Shown piece after piece: positions 6,146 to 14,235 of a DNA stretch of 29,666 nt (the first letter of the stretch is position 1; each line of letters opens with the position of its first letter). The DNA is from JAAYAY01 sp964429355 (GTDB lineage: Bacteria; Planctomycetota; Planctomycetia; Pirellulales; Thermoguttaceae). The notes beneath the pieces were generated by a model that did not search any database, was not told where the DNA came from, and saw only the letters and a list, made by a program, of their open reading frames with translations. The stretch lies in NCBI GenBank assembly GCA_964429355.1, contig CAYSCH010000078.1:1-29666 (forward strand), given 5' to 3'. The position numbers and the translations under genes were made by a program.

Positions 6146-8203
6146 ATGAGCCAATCGGTGGTTGCCGTGGAAGCACAATTGCCCGACCAAGATCAAGCCC
6201 GTCCCAGACCGGCCGCACCTGCGTCCGCCGGCTCTGGATCACGATTCACCTACCCCAGTGGTTCCCGCCCTCTGGCCGGATACACCATCAAACGCGGTGT
6301 CGGCCACGGCGGTTTTGGCGAGGTCTATTACGCCACCAGTGACGCCGGCAAGGAAGTTGCCATCAAACTCATCCGCCGCAACCTCGATGTCGAGCTGCGC
6401 GGCATTCGCCACTGCCTCAACCTCAAACATCCGAATCTTCTGTCGATCCACGACATCCGCGAGGACGCTCAGGGCGACAACTGGGTCGTGATGGAGTTTG
6501 TGGCTGGCCAATCCCTTGAAGACGTTGTTGCCGCCAACCCCACCGGCATTCCGGCAGACAGGGCCCTCTTCTGGATTCATGGGATCGGTGCGGGCGTTTC
6601 CCATCTGCACGACCATGGCGTTGTCCACCGCGATCTCAAACCGGGCAATATCTTCAACGACCAGGGAGTTGTGAAGATCGGCGATTACGGATTGTCGAAG
6701 TTCATCTCGTGCAGCCGGCGAAGCGGCCAGACCGAAAGCATAGGAACCGTCCACTACATGGCGCCCGAAGTGGCCAATGGCCGCTACGGCAAGGAGATCG
6801 ACGTCTACGCCCTTGGTGTGATCCTCTACGAAATGCTCACCGGACGGGTTCCGTTCGAAGGCGAGTCGGTCGGCGAGGTGCTGATGAAGCATCTGACGGC
6901 CCCGCCGGACGTCTCCATGCTTGTGGAACCCTATCGCAGTGTCGTTGCCCGGGCGCTCGAGAAAGACCCGGCCAAACGTTACAGTTCTGCGGCCGAGATG
7001 CTTTCGCACCTTCCCAAACCCCGTCTGGTGCAAGACTACGGTCCGGCGCCCACCGCCGGTTCCGCCACGTCGTACGAACCGCGTGGCGCCCGTCCGAAGG
7101 CCGCCAGCGGTGCATTTGCGGCCGCCATGGCCGGTCGTGGCGCCCCGGAAGAGCCCATCTTCAGGGCTCTCCGCAACGGCTACCAGGACGTTTGCCGGAA
7201 TTGGAACCACTCCAATTTGAACACGCCGACCAAGATCGGTCTGTTGGCCGCACTGCTGGTGGCAGCCCCCTTCCTGGTCAGCACGTTCAGCGGCCTGGCC
7301 GTCTTTCTGGTCGCCCTGTATTTCATCTACTGGATCATTCGGGCCCTGATTCTCACCATCAAAGAACCCTCTCCGGTGGGCCTTCCGCCGGCTCCCGGCC
7401 AGGCCGTTGCCTCACCGCCTGCCACGCCCTTTGCCCCGGTCGCCGTAGCGGTGCCGGTGGCCCGCCGCGCCGGCAATCGGCAATCCCGGCTGCCCCGTTG
7501 GGCCCGTCACGAGAAACCCGTCCCCGCCATGCTGGTCAAGCCTCTTCGCCAGCGGCTCGCCGAACTGGTTGGTTCGATGTTTGCCGGGGCGGTGATTGCC
7601 ATCCTGACCTGTGTGCTCGGCTTCCTTCTGGCGAGCCTCCGGTCCGACGCGGCTATCGGCGCCGAAGCCCTCGCCCGCTATGGGTGGGTGGTCCTTGCCA
7701 GCGTCGTCGGCACCTGGGCGGTGCTGATCCCCGCCAAGTTCTGGGAAGGCTGCAAGGGCGATGTCAAGCTCCGCCGATTCACGATGATGCTCACCGGGCT
7801 CGTCGTCGGGCTCGTCGTGGCCGCGATCGCCGCAGGCCTGCTGGTAGATTTACCTCACAACGAGAGATCGCTCGTGGATCTGGAACTCCGCGACGTGACA
7901 GGGCTCAAGCCCGTCTGGCTGAATCCGACGAATGGAATCGCCGACTTGCGATACTATCTGGTTGGCTTCGGCGCTCTGTTTCTGCTGTTGCGGTGGTGGC
8001 GATCGGCCGATCCCATGCGTGCTGCCCGATTGAGCCTTGTGGCGGTGTTTGTTTCCGGCGTGATGGCGTTGATGATTTCCGACGCGATCGGGTTCCCCAA
8101 GCCCTGGCTGGTCATGGTGGCCTGCGCCATGTCGGTATCGGTCCAGTTGGCCAGCCCCTGGATTCATCCTCGCCTGCGTGCTTCTCAGGAGGATTTCGAC
8201 TGA
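6146..8203 (+). CDS. Membrane Ser/Thr protein kinase
   Basis: 685 residues. After a Pro/Ala-rich N-terminus the kinase domain (about 46-320) shows the Gly loop GVGHGGFGEV (51-60), VAIK with Lys74, HRDLKPGN (161-168), DYG at 180-182 in place of DFG, and APE (206-208). The C-terminal 290 residues carry about seven hydrophobic helices, starting with KIGLLAALLVAAPFLV, so the kinase domain should face the cytoplasm from the N-terminal side. There is no obvious extracellular sensor domain. ATG 6146 has GGGAG at good spacing; an upstream ATG at 6020 is possible but would add a non-conserved-looking extension. The FHA gene upstream and the ECF sigma gene downstream suggest a phospho-signalling module, which is inferred. 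Confidence 0.85.
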   Translation: MSQSVVAVEAQLPDQDQARPRPAAPASAGSGSRFTYPSGSRPLAGYTIKRGVGHGGFGEVYYATSDAGKEVAIKLIRRNLDVELRGIRHCLNLKHPNLLSIHDIREDAQGDNWVVMEFVAGQSLEDVVAANPTGIPADRALFWIHGIGAGVSHLHDHGVVHRDLKPGNIFNDQGVVKIGDYGLSKFISCSRRSGQTESIGTVHYMAPEVANGRYGKEIDVYALGVILYEMLTGRVPFEGESVGEVLMKHLTAPPDVSMLVEPYRSVVARALEKDPAKRYSSAAEMLSHLPKPRLVQDYGPAPTAGSATSYEPRGARPKAASGAFAAAMAGRGAPEEPIFRALRNGYQDVCRNWNHSNLNTPTKIGLLAALLVAAPFLVSTFSGLAVFLVALYFIYWIIRALILTIKEPSPVGLPPAPGQAVASPPATPFAPVAVAVPVARRAGNRQSRLPRWARHEKPVPAMLVKPLRQRLAELVGSMFAGAVIAILTCVLGFLLASLRSDAAIGAEALARYGWVVLASVVGTWAVLIPAKFWEGCKGDVKLRRFTMMLTGLVVGLVVAAIAAGLLVDLPHNERSLVDLELRDVTGLKPVWLNPTNGIADLRYYLVGFGALFLLLRWWRSADPMRAARLSLVAVFVSGVMALMISDAIGFPKPWLVMVACAMSVSVQLASPWIHPRLRASQEDFD

Positions 8204-8278
8204 GCGTGTGTCCTGTGCGGGAAAGCTCGAGCGGACCGGCGCAGGTTTCCAGTGGTCGTGGATGTCTTCCGTTGGACG

Positions 8279-8299
8279 CGGGTTCGGTTGAAGAACCCG
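8279..8299 (+). other. Hairpin CGGGTTC/GAACCCG before the membrane-protein gene
   Basis: A perfect 7-bp stem with a 7-nt loop lies in the 122-nt spacer after the kinase gene. No T-run follows, so it is a weak terminator candidate. It may instead affect mRNA stability or processing between the two genes. Confidence 0.3.
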
Positions 8300-8325
8300 G
8301 ATCAGGAAGCTAACTCATCAATTCG

Positions 8326-9618
8326 GTGGCTCAGATGGCTGTCAGTTTTGTCGGACTTTTCGTGCTGGCGGGTTTGGCCGGGGTGGTGTTTCTCGCGGTC
8401 CTCGGTCTGGTCGCGCTCATGACCAACCCCCGGACTCGCGACGTTGCCAGGATCCTCCTCGGCGGACTCGCAGCGTTGGCCGTGATGTTGGTTGTCGTTG
8501 CCGGCTTCCTCTTCGCGCTGCGCGTCGAGAGGCAGGAGAGTGTCCGCCGGGAGGCGGCCGCTGTGCGTCTCGAGCAGCTCGGGGAGCAGCTCCGGTACAA
8601 GGAAGCGTTGCAAGGCCCAGCCGAAAGTGCAACTCTTGCAGCGCCCGCGGCCGTGCCCGATCCACTTGCGCCCGCAGAAAAGCCGGCCGATCCGGTCCAC
8701 GACGAGAGCGGTTCGCTGGCCGACGACGCGGCGAAGGCCAGCACGGAGGCCGCGGAAGCAGAGGCGGTTGTCCTCGAAAAGCCCGAACCGTCCGATTCCC
8801 CCGAGACGGAGCCATCCAAGGGCGAGGCCGGCGAGGCGGCCGGCGGCGAAACGAAGCCGGATCCCGAAACGGCCCCGGACGAAGAAGCCGTCGCTCCCAA
8901 AAAGCCTGACCCGCCTTCTTCCGACCAGGCTGAGGCTTCCGAGCAGCCGGCCGACGTTGCCGCAAACGACACGAAGGCCGTCGCCGACGGGGCGACGGAC
9001 AAGACGGCAGTTGCCCCCAAGAAGCCCGATGGGGCCGAGTCCGCCGAGTTGAGCGTGCCGCCCCTGGTTGACGACGGGCGTCCGCCCTGGGTCGACCGAA
9101 AGCCGTACAAGGAAGGTTCGGTCTACTACTGGCCGGTCGCCACCGATCCCTGCCCCGATTCTACGGATGCCGAAGAAGTTGCCCTGCCCAAGGCGCTCCA
9201 TGTCGCCGTTGCCGATTACGTCAAGGGTAGACTGCAACTCGGCTCGAGCGCTGCCCGGCGGGTCCGCCTGGCTCCCGACTACCTCCGAAACAATATGGTT
9301 GGCGACGACGTCTGGATCGAACCGCTGAGTCTGTCCGTCGGCGAGTTCGTACGCGTACACGCGCTGGTGAAATTCGACCGGCAGGCCAATCAAATCATCC
9401 ACGAGCAGTGGCATCAGCATCAGCTCAAAGAGCGACTCTGGTTGGCGGCCGGCCTGCTCTGCGTGGTGATCTGTGTTCTGGCCCTCGTCTACTGCTACCT
9501 CAAGATCGACCTGATCACGGGCGGCTCCCGACGCGGGCTCTTGCGAATTGCGGCGATTCTCGTGATACTGGGGCTTATTCTGGTCGCTGCCGGAGTGGTT
9601 GCGGCCGGTGTTACCTGA
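8326..9618 (+). CDS. Membrane protein with acidic Ala/Glu/Pro-rich linker
   Basis: 430 residues from GTG 8326; an ATG three codons later (8335) is equally possible and neither has a close Shine-Dalgarno site. Two N-terminal membrane helices (about 4-31 and 41-64) are followed by a short helical stretch. Residues about 100-245 form a low-complexity linker rich in Ala, Glu, Pro, Asp and Lys with repeated APKKPD-type blocks. A folded-looking region (about 250-355) begins PPWVDRKPYKEGSVYYWPV, and two further membrane helices lie near the C-terminus. The linker and folded region would lie on one side of the membrane. I do not recognise a named family. It follows the kinase and precedes the sigma factor, so membrane signalling is a guess from context. 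Confidence 0.75.
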   Translation: MAQMAVSFVGLFVLAGLAGVVFLAVLGLVALMTNPRTRDVARILLGGLAALAVMLVVVAGFLFALRVERQESVRREAAAVRLEQLGEQLRYKEALQGPAESATLAAPAAVPDPLAPAEKPADPVHDESGSLADDAAKASTEAAEAEAVVLEKPEPSDSPETEPSKGEAGEAAGGETKPDPETAPDEEAVAPKKPDPPSSDQAEASEQPADVAANDTKAVADGATDKTAVAPKKPDGAESAELSVPPLVDDGRPPWVDRKPYKEGSVYYWPVATDPCPDSTDAEEVALPKALHVAVADYVKGRLQLGSSAARRVRLAPDYLRNNMVGDDVWIEPLSLSVGEFVRVHALVKFDRQANQIIHEQWHQHQLKERLWLAAGLLCVVICVLALVYCYLKIDLITGGSRRGLLRIAAILVILGLILVAAGVVAAGVT

Positions 9619-9623
9619 TCGGG

Positions 9624-9716
9624 GAAAAGGGAACCGGCACCTTTTGTGCAGAGCACCGGTCGCCGACCAAAGGAAAGGTCCGGCCGTACCGACAGAAGGT
9701 GCCCGTCCCTTTTTTC
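9624..9716 (+). repeat. Inverted REP-like pair, possible terminator
   Basis: The left arm (9624-9645) carries AAAAGGGAACCGGCACCTT. The right arm (9695-9716) carries AAGGTGCCCGTCCCTTTTTT, its near reverse complement. They are separated by 49 nt. The core GGGACNGGCACCTT resembles palindromic REP-like units that I recall being common in planctomycete genomes. The right arm ends in a T-run, so the pair could also end transcription after the membrane-protein gene and before the sigma factor. Confidence 0.55.
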
Positions 9717-9732
9717 TCGTGAGCGAAGCCGC

Positions 9733-10377
9733 ATGTCACCTCCCAGCGAAAGTGATATCGTTCTTACCAAGCGGATCCGCGCCGGAGAGTCCGACGCCTG
9801 GAACGAGCTCATTGCGCGCTTCGAGGGACGCCTTCTCGCCTTCGTGGAAAGCCGCGTCCGCAGCCGGGCCGTCGCTGAAGACGTCGTGCAGGAAACGTTT
9901 ATCGGCTTCCTCACCAGCCTGCCGAACTACGACGACTTGCGGCCGCTGGAAACCTACCTGTTCTCGATCGCCGCCCACAAACTCACCGATCACCTGCGGC
10001 GCGAAGGACGGCGCCCCACCTTGCCCCTGGTTCCCGGCCCCATCGGATCGAGCAGCTTCGAGCCGCCGGGCCCCGCCCGTGCTGCCAGCAGTATCTATCG
10101 CAGCGGCGAACGGCGCGACATCGAAGAACAGGCCCTGGCCGAAGCCATCGCCGAACAGTTGGACCACTGGCGGACTCGCGACGACTGGGTCAAGATCCAG
10201 TGCGTCGAGCTGCTGTTCGTTCGCGGGTGGGCCAACAAACAGGTGGCCTGCCACCTCGACATCTCCGAACAGACCGTGGCCAACTACAAGTTCGACTTTC
10301 TCGCCAGGCTCCGCAGCGCCGTTCGCAAACAGCAACTTCCCCGCGACATTTTTCCCGAACTGTATGAGGTGGAATAG
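9733..10377 (+). CDS. ECF-type RNA polymerase sigma factor
   Basis: 214 residues from the ATG at 9733; the frame is open from 9646 but that part overlaps the REP-like element. The sigma-2 region is clear: DVVQETFIGFLTSLPNYDDL (about 49-68) and ETYLFSIAAHKLTDHLRR. A linker of about 40 residues precedes a sigma-4 helix-turn-helix, with VACHLDISEQTVANYKFDFLARLR (about 173-196). It should direct RNA polymerase to a dedicated promoter set. The linker between regions 2 and 4 is longer than in typical ECF factors. The anti-sigma-like gene begins 170 nt downstream, and the kinase lies upstream. Target genes are not identifiable. Confidence 0.88.
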   Translation: MSPPSESDIVLTKRIRAGESDAWNELIARFEGRLLAFVESRVRSRAVAEDVVQETFIGFLTSLPNYDDLRPLETYLFSIAAHKLTDHLRREGRRPTLPLVPGPIGSSSFEPPGPARAASSIYRSGERRDIEEQALAEAIAEQLDHWRTRDDWVKIQCVELLFVRGWANKQVACHLDISEQTVANYKFDFLARLRSAVRKQQLPRDIFPELYEVE

Positions 10378-10448
10378 GCCATAGACCAGCCCGGCGGCTG
10401 GCGGAAGATACTCCTGGTTATTTCCCAGGCCAAGAAGCCCTGACCGAA

Positions 10449-10465
10449 CGTGGGAGTCTCCCACG
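10449..10465. repeat. Palindrome CGTGGGAG-T-CTCCCACG
   Basis: A perfect 8-bp dyad around a single T lies in the sigma to anti-sigma spacer. It shares its CGTGGGA/TCCCACG core with the elements at 2110-2130 and, loosely, 5892-5907. Either a local operator or a dispersed planctomycete palindrome would explain it. Confidence 0.5.
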
Positions 10466-10546
10466 GGCATGGATGGGCACAATCGGCGTTTCTGTCCGCG
10501 GCTCCAAAGACTGTTCACCAACTCTCCGAATCCTGACAACTCCCCC

Positions 10547-10957
10547 ATGCCCCACACCATTCGCCAATCCGATCTCGAAGCCTACCTCGACGAGGCCCTG
10601 CCGGCCGACCAGATGGCCCGCATCGAACTGGCGCTCCGCAAGGACGAGGGACTGCTCGCCCGGCTCAAGGCCATCAATTCCCGCCGCGACGCAGGGGTCC
10701 ACAACCTGGGCGAAATCTGGCGACGTCATCGGCTCAGTTGTCCTTCGCGACAACAACTGGGGAACTATCTGCTGGGCACTCTCCCGGAAGATGAAGAAGA
10801 CTATCTGGTCTTCCACCTGGAAACCGTCGGTTGCCGCTACTGTCGAGCGAACGTCACCGATCTCCAGAAACAACAGGCCGAAGCGCACGCCAACGTGCAG
10901 GATCGCCGTCGAAAGTTCTTCCAGTCGTCGGCCGGTTATCTCAAAAAGCAGACCTGA
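10547..10957 (+). CDS. Putative anti-sigma factor
   Basis: A 136-residue soluble protein. The N-terminus (QSDLEAYLDEALPADQMARIELALRKDEGLLARL) has the helical look of anti-sigma domains. His90, Cys96 and Cys99 (HLETVGCRYC) sit where zinc anti-sigma proteins carry the HxxxCxxC motif, but His is two residues too far from the first Cys. The C-terminus is charged and has no membrane segment. The ATG at 10547 is chosen because upstream codons cross the palindrome spacer. Position right after the ECF sigma gene is the main support. Redox sensing through the Cys pair is possible but unproven. Confidence 0.6.
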   Translation: MPHTIRQSDLEAYLDEALPADQMARIELALRKDEGLLARLKAINSRRDAGVHNLGEIWRRHRLSCPSRQQLGNYLLGTLPEDEEDYLVFHLETVGCRYCRANVTDLQKQQAEAHANVQDRRRKFFQSSAGYLKKQT

Positions 10958-11267
10958 CGGCCCGCAGGGCGATCCTGGAAAGACAGGGTCTTGTTGTCCA
11001 GATCACAGCATCCCCTCGGTGCCTGAGGGCTCTCCGACTGGTTGTCGTGTCGGCCTGCAATGCCTCCTTTGTGAGCAGTCTGCACCGCTGGAAAGGTCCC
11101 GGCCTCAAGCACGGAATCCAACAGCGACGGACTCCCGACAAACACCCGATCTGGCGAAAAACAGCCAGTCCGTTCGAGAAACCGCCCACTTCCTCCGGCG
11201 GCCCAAACAGGGCCTGCAAGTTCTTCTGAAATAGCGGTTTACGACGCTGGTTTTTGACCCGTTGCCG
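10958..11267. other. Gene-free stretch upstream of gyrA
   Basis: About 310 nt between the anti-sigma-like gene and the gyrA promoter. Open frames on both strands have atypical composition and match nothing I recognise. A small GCCC/GGGC hairpin occurs near 10970. No clear regulatory element was found apart from the promoter that follows. Confidence 0.35.
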
Positions 11268-11296
11268 TTGTTGTTTGCAGCCAGAATCGGTATATT
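11268..11296 (+). promoter_or_regulatory. Candidate sigma-70-type promoter of gyrA
   Basis: TTGTTG (-35, 11268-11273) and TATATT (-10, 11291-11296) are separated by exactly 17 nt. Transcription would begin about 95 nt before the gyrA start. It is the best-looking promoter in the gene-free stretch. Confidence 0.5.
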
Positions 11297-11398
11297 ACGG
11301 GTTTGCCGAAAACGTGTTGAAATGCCCTGGGCGCGACCCGGTCGGCTGCCGGTCCAAGAGTCTCCCTGGGTGCGCGATTTCTTGCGAAAGGTTCTTCC

Positions 11399-14155
11399 TT
11401 GTCCACCGATTCAAATCTCCCTCCGGATCCACCTGATGTCCAAGGTGATACCCCCACCGAAGGTGGTGGCGAAGATGCCATCGGACGGGTTCTTCAGATG
11501 CCCATTGAGGACGAACTCAAGGGCAGCTATCTGACCTACGCCATGAGCGTGATCGTCAGCCGCGCCCTGCCCGACGTCCGCGATGGACTCAAGCCATCCC
11601 AGCGTCGCATCCTCGTGGCCATGAACGACCTGAATCTCAGCCCCGGGTCGGGGCGGATCAAGTGCGCGAAGATCTCCGGTGATACGAGCGGTAACTATCA
11701 CCCCCATGGCGAAAGCGTTATCTACCCCACCCTGGTCCGCATGGCCCAGGAGTGGAACATGCGGCATGTGCTGGTGGATAAGCAGGGCAATTTCGGATCG
11801 ATCGCCGGCTTGCCCGCGGCCGCCATGCGGTACACCGAGGCCCGCATGTCGCCCATCGCCGCCATGATGATGGAGGATATCAAGCTCGACACGGTGGATT
11901 TCATTCCCACCTACGACGAACGGCGAACCGAACCGACCGTTCTCCCTTCAAAATTCCCCAATCTCCTGGTCAACGGCGCCAATGGCATCGCGGTGGGCAT
12001 GGCCACCTCGATCCCGCCCCACAACCTGGGCGAGGTCTGCGATGGCCTCATCCGCTTGATCGACGATCCGGAGGTCTCCATCGACGAACTGCTCGAAGTG
12101 ATCCCGGGCCCCGACTTCCCCACCGGAGGCGTGATCTGCGGGCGGAGCGGCATCCGCCGCGGATATCATACGGGACGCGGCACGGTTGTCGTCAGGGCAA
12201 GGGCTCGAATCGAAGAGGAGGGCAAAGGGCACCGCATCGTCGTCACCGAAATCCCCTACCAGCAGGCCCGCGACCGCGTCGAAGAGCGCATCGCCGCCCT
12301 CGTCCACGACGGCAAGATTCCCGAAATCCGAGCCATTCGCAACGAAAGCGACCTCAAGGAACCTGTTCGCCTGGTGCTCGAGCTCAAACGCGACGCCGAT
12401 CCCGAAATCGTGCTCAACCAGCTCTATAAATTCTCGCCCCTCCAAGACACCTTCTCGCTGATCTTCCTCGCCCTCGTCGACGGCAAGCCCCGGGTCCTCT
12501 CGCTCAAGGCGATCCTGGAAGAGTTCCTCCGCCACCGCATCACGGTGATCCGTCGTCGAACCCAGTTCCTGCTGGCCCGGGCCAGGCAACGGAAACACAC
12601 CGTGGAAGGCCTGCTCCTTGCCCATGCCAACATCGACGAAGTGATTCGTGTGATCCGGTCGTCCAAGACCCAGCCCGAGGCGAAACAGCGTTTGATGCTC
12701 ATCCAGTGCCCGGCTGCCATGCTCGCACGGGCCCTGGGCGAAGAAGGGTTTGCCCTATTCCAGGATGAACGCGGCGCCGCCGAGAACTACACGCTCACGC
12801 CCATCCAGGCCGACGCCATCCTCCGAATGACCCTTGGCCAATTGGTCAACCTCGAGCAGGAAAAACTGGGCGACGAGCACCGCAATCTCCTCTCCAATAT
12901 CGGCGAGTATCTGCGGATTCTTGCCAGTGAAAACATGATCCGCGACATGATTCGTGAGGATCTGCTCGAGGTCAAACGCAAACATGGCGATGCCCGGCGG
13001 ACCGAAATCAACGGCGAGGAAATCGGCGACATCGACCTGGAGGACCTGATCGAAGAAGAAACGATGGTTGTCTCGATCAGTTCCAATGGCTATATCAAGC
13101 GGACACCGATCACCGCCTATCGCTCCCAACGTCGCGGCGGCAAAGGGCTCAAAGGTGCCGGAACCGAGGACGAAGATCCGATCCAGCACCTGTTCGTGGC
13201 CAGCACCCATGCCTACCTCCTGTTCTTCACCAACCTCGGCAAGGTCTACTGGCGCAAGGTCTACGAACTGCCCCAGCTTGCCCGCGAAAGCCGCGGACGG
13301 GCAATCGTCAACCTCCTGGAGCTCGCCGAGGGGGAACAAATCATGGACTGCCGCGCCGTCCGCGATTTCGAAAAGGAAGGCAGTTTCCTCGCCATGGCCA
13401 CTGCCAGCGGACTGGTCAAGAAGACGCCACTGAAGGCCTACAGCCGGCCGATGAGGTCGGGCATCATCGCCATCAAGCTGCGCGAAGGCGACGAACTGGT
13501 CGACGTCGTCATCACCGAACCGGGTGACGAAATCGTGCTCTCCACCGCCCACGGTATGGCCATTCGCTTCCGCGAGTCCGATGCCCGAGCCGTGGGGCGA
13601 AACTCCAGCGGCGTGAAGGGCATCACCCTCATCGGCGACGACAAGGTGATCGGCATGGTCGTCGCCGATCCCGACGCGTGCCTCCTGACGGTCTGCGCCA
13701 ACGGCTACGGCAAGCGAACGCCCTTCGGCCCCAATTCGCCCCCGGAAGAAGAGGAATTGCCCCCCAGCGAGCACGATCCGGATTCCGCAGCCGATGCCGA
13801 ATCGGCAGTCGAATCGGCCGACGCGGAAGAGCACGAAGAGGAGCCGTCGTCGCAGCGAAGCTATCGCGCGCAGCGGCGCGGCGGCAAGGGCCTGCGCGAC
13901 ATCAAGACCACCGAACGCAACGGCCCGGTCGTCGGTATCGTGCGGATCTACGACAACGACGAACTCCTCATGATCACGGCACGAGGTAAGCTCCAGCGGA
14001 TCGCTGCCAACGAGATCAGCATCGTCGGCCGCAACACGCAGGGTGTCCGCGTGATGAGCCTCGATGAGGAGGATACGCTTGTTGCCGTGAAACGCGTCCC
14101 CCACGAAGACTCCGAGAACGGAGACCATGACGACGAAACTGAGGCAGACTCGTAG
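11399..14155 (+). CDS. gyrA: DNA gyrase subunit A
   Basis: 918 residues from a TTG start with AAAGG 7-8 nt upstream; the next in-frame ATG would begin only at MPIEDELKGSYL. The breakage-reunion domain holds YAMSVIVSRALPDVRDGLKP and the catalytic Tyr145 in AAMRYTE. The quinolone region reads HPHGESVIYPTLV, with Glu and Pro where E. coli has Asp82 and Asp87; Ser83 is kept. The C-terminal pinwheel begins with a canonical GyrA box QRRGGKG (577-583), so this is gyrase and not ParC. A second QRRGGKG occurs at 825-831 in the last blade, preceded by an acidic insert (about 778-820). The tail is acidic. GyrA with GyrB introduces negative supercoils. gyrB is not in the window. Confidence 0.97.
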   Translation: MSTDSNLPPDPPDVQGDTPTEGGGEDAIGRVLQMPIEDELKGSYLTYAMSVIVSRALPDVRDGLKPSQRRILVAMNDLNLSPGSGRIKCAKISGDTSGNYHPHGESVIYPTLVRMAQEWNMRHVLVDKQGNFGSIAGLPAAAMRYTEARMSPIAAMMMEDIKLDTVDFIPTYDERRTEPTVLPSKFPNLLVNGANGIAVGMATSIPPHNLGEVCDGLIRLIDDPEVSIDELLEVIPGPDFPTGGVICGRSGIRRGYHTGRGTVVVRARARIEEEGKGHRIVVTEIPYQQARDRVEERIAALVHDGKIPEIRAIRNESDLKEPVRLVLELKRDADPEIVLNQLYKFSPLQDTFSLIFLALVDGKPRVLSLKAILEEFLRHRITVIRRRTQFLLARARQRKHTVEGLLLAHANIDEVIRVIRSSKTQPEAKQRLMLIQCPAAMLARALGEEGFALFQDERGAAENYTLTPIQADAILRMTLGQLVNLEQEKLGDEHRNLLSNIGEYLRILASENMIRDMIREDLLEVKRKHGDARRTEINGEEIGDIDLEDLIEEETMVVSISSNGYIKRTPITAYRSQRRGGKGLKGAGTEDEDPIQHLFVASTHAYLLFFTNLGKVYWRKVYELPQLARESRGRAIVNLLELAEGEQIMDCRAVRDFEKEGSFLAMATASGLVKKTPLKAYSRPMRSGIIAIKLREGDELVDVVITEPGDEIVLSTAHGMAIRFRESDARAVGRNSSGVKGITLIGDDKVIGMVVADPDACLLTVCANGYGKRTPFGPNSPPEEEELPPSEHDPDSAADAESAVESADAEEHEEEPSSQRSYRAQRRGGKGLRDIKTTERNGPVVGIVRIYDNDELLMITARGKLQRIAANEISIVGRNTQGVRVMSLDEEDTLVAVKRVPHEDSENGDHDDETEADS

Positions 14156-14212
14156 CCGAAGTCGCCAGGCTCTGGATTCAACCCGTAGCTGAAGTCGCCA
14201 GACTCTGGACCC
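14151..14212 (+). repeat. Two direct repeats of a GTAGCYGAAGTCGCCAG element
   Basis: CGTAGCCGAAGTCGCCAG with following GCTCTGGA (from about 14151, overlapping the gyrA stop) recurs as CGTAGCTGAAGTCGCCAG with ACTCTGGA (about 14186-14212). Only two substitutions separate the two 26-nt copies. Similar sequences are scattered through planctomycete genomes as far as I recall. Confidence 0.65.
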
Positions 14213-14235
14213 CTTTCAGGGACGTCCCGAGTCGC

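Noticed and set aside
8279..8299. Hairpin as kinase terminator
   Set aside because: No T-run follows; listed only as a hairpin.
6709..8313. Long plus-strand frame overlapping the kinase
   Set aside because: Shadow of the kinase gene in another frame; Arg/Pro/Gly-rich with no domain.
10831..11229. Plus-strand frame overlapping the anti-sigma-like gene and running to the gyrA promoter
   Set aside because: Different frame from the supported gene; no motif or start site.
12755..14128. Long minus-strand frame opposite gyrA
   Set aside because: Antisense shadow of a clear gyrA gene caused by GC bias at third codon positions.
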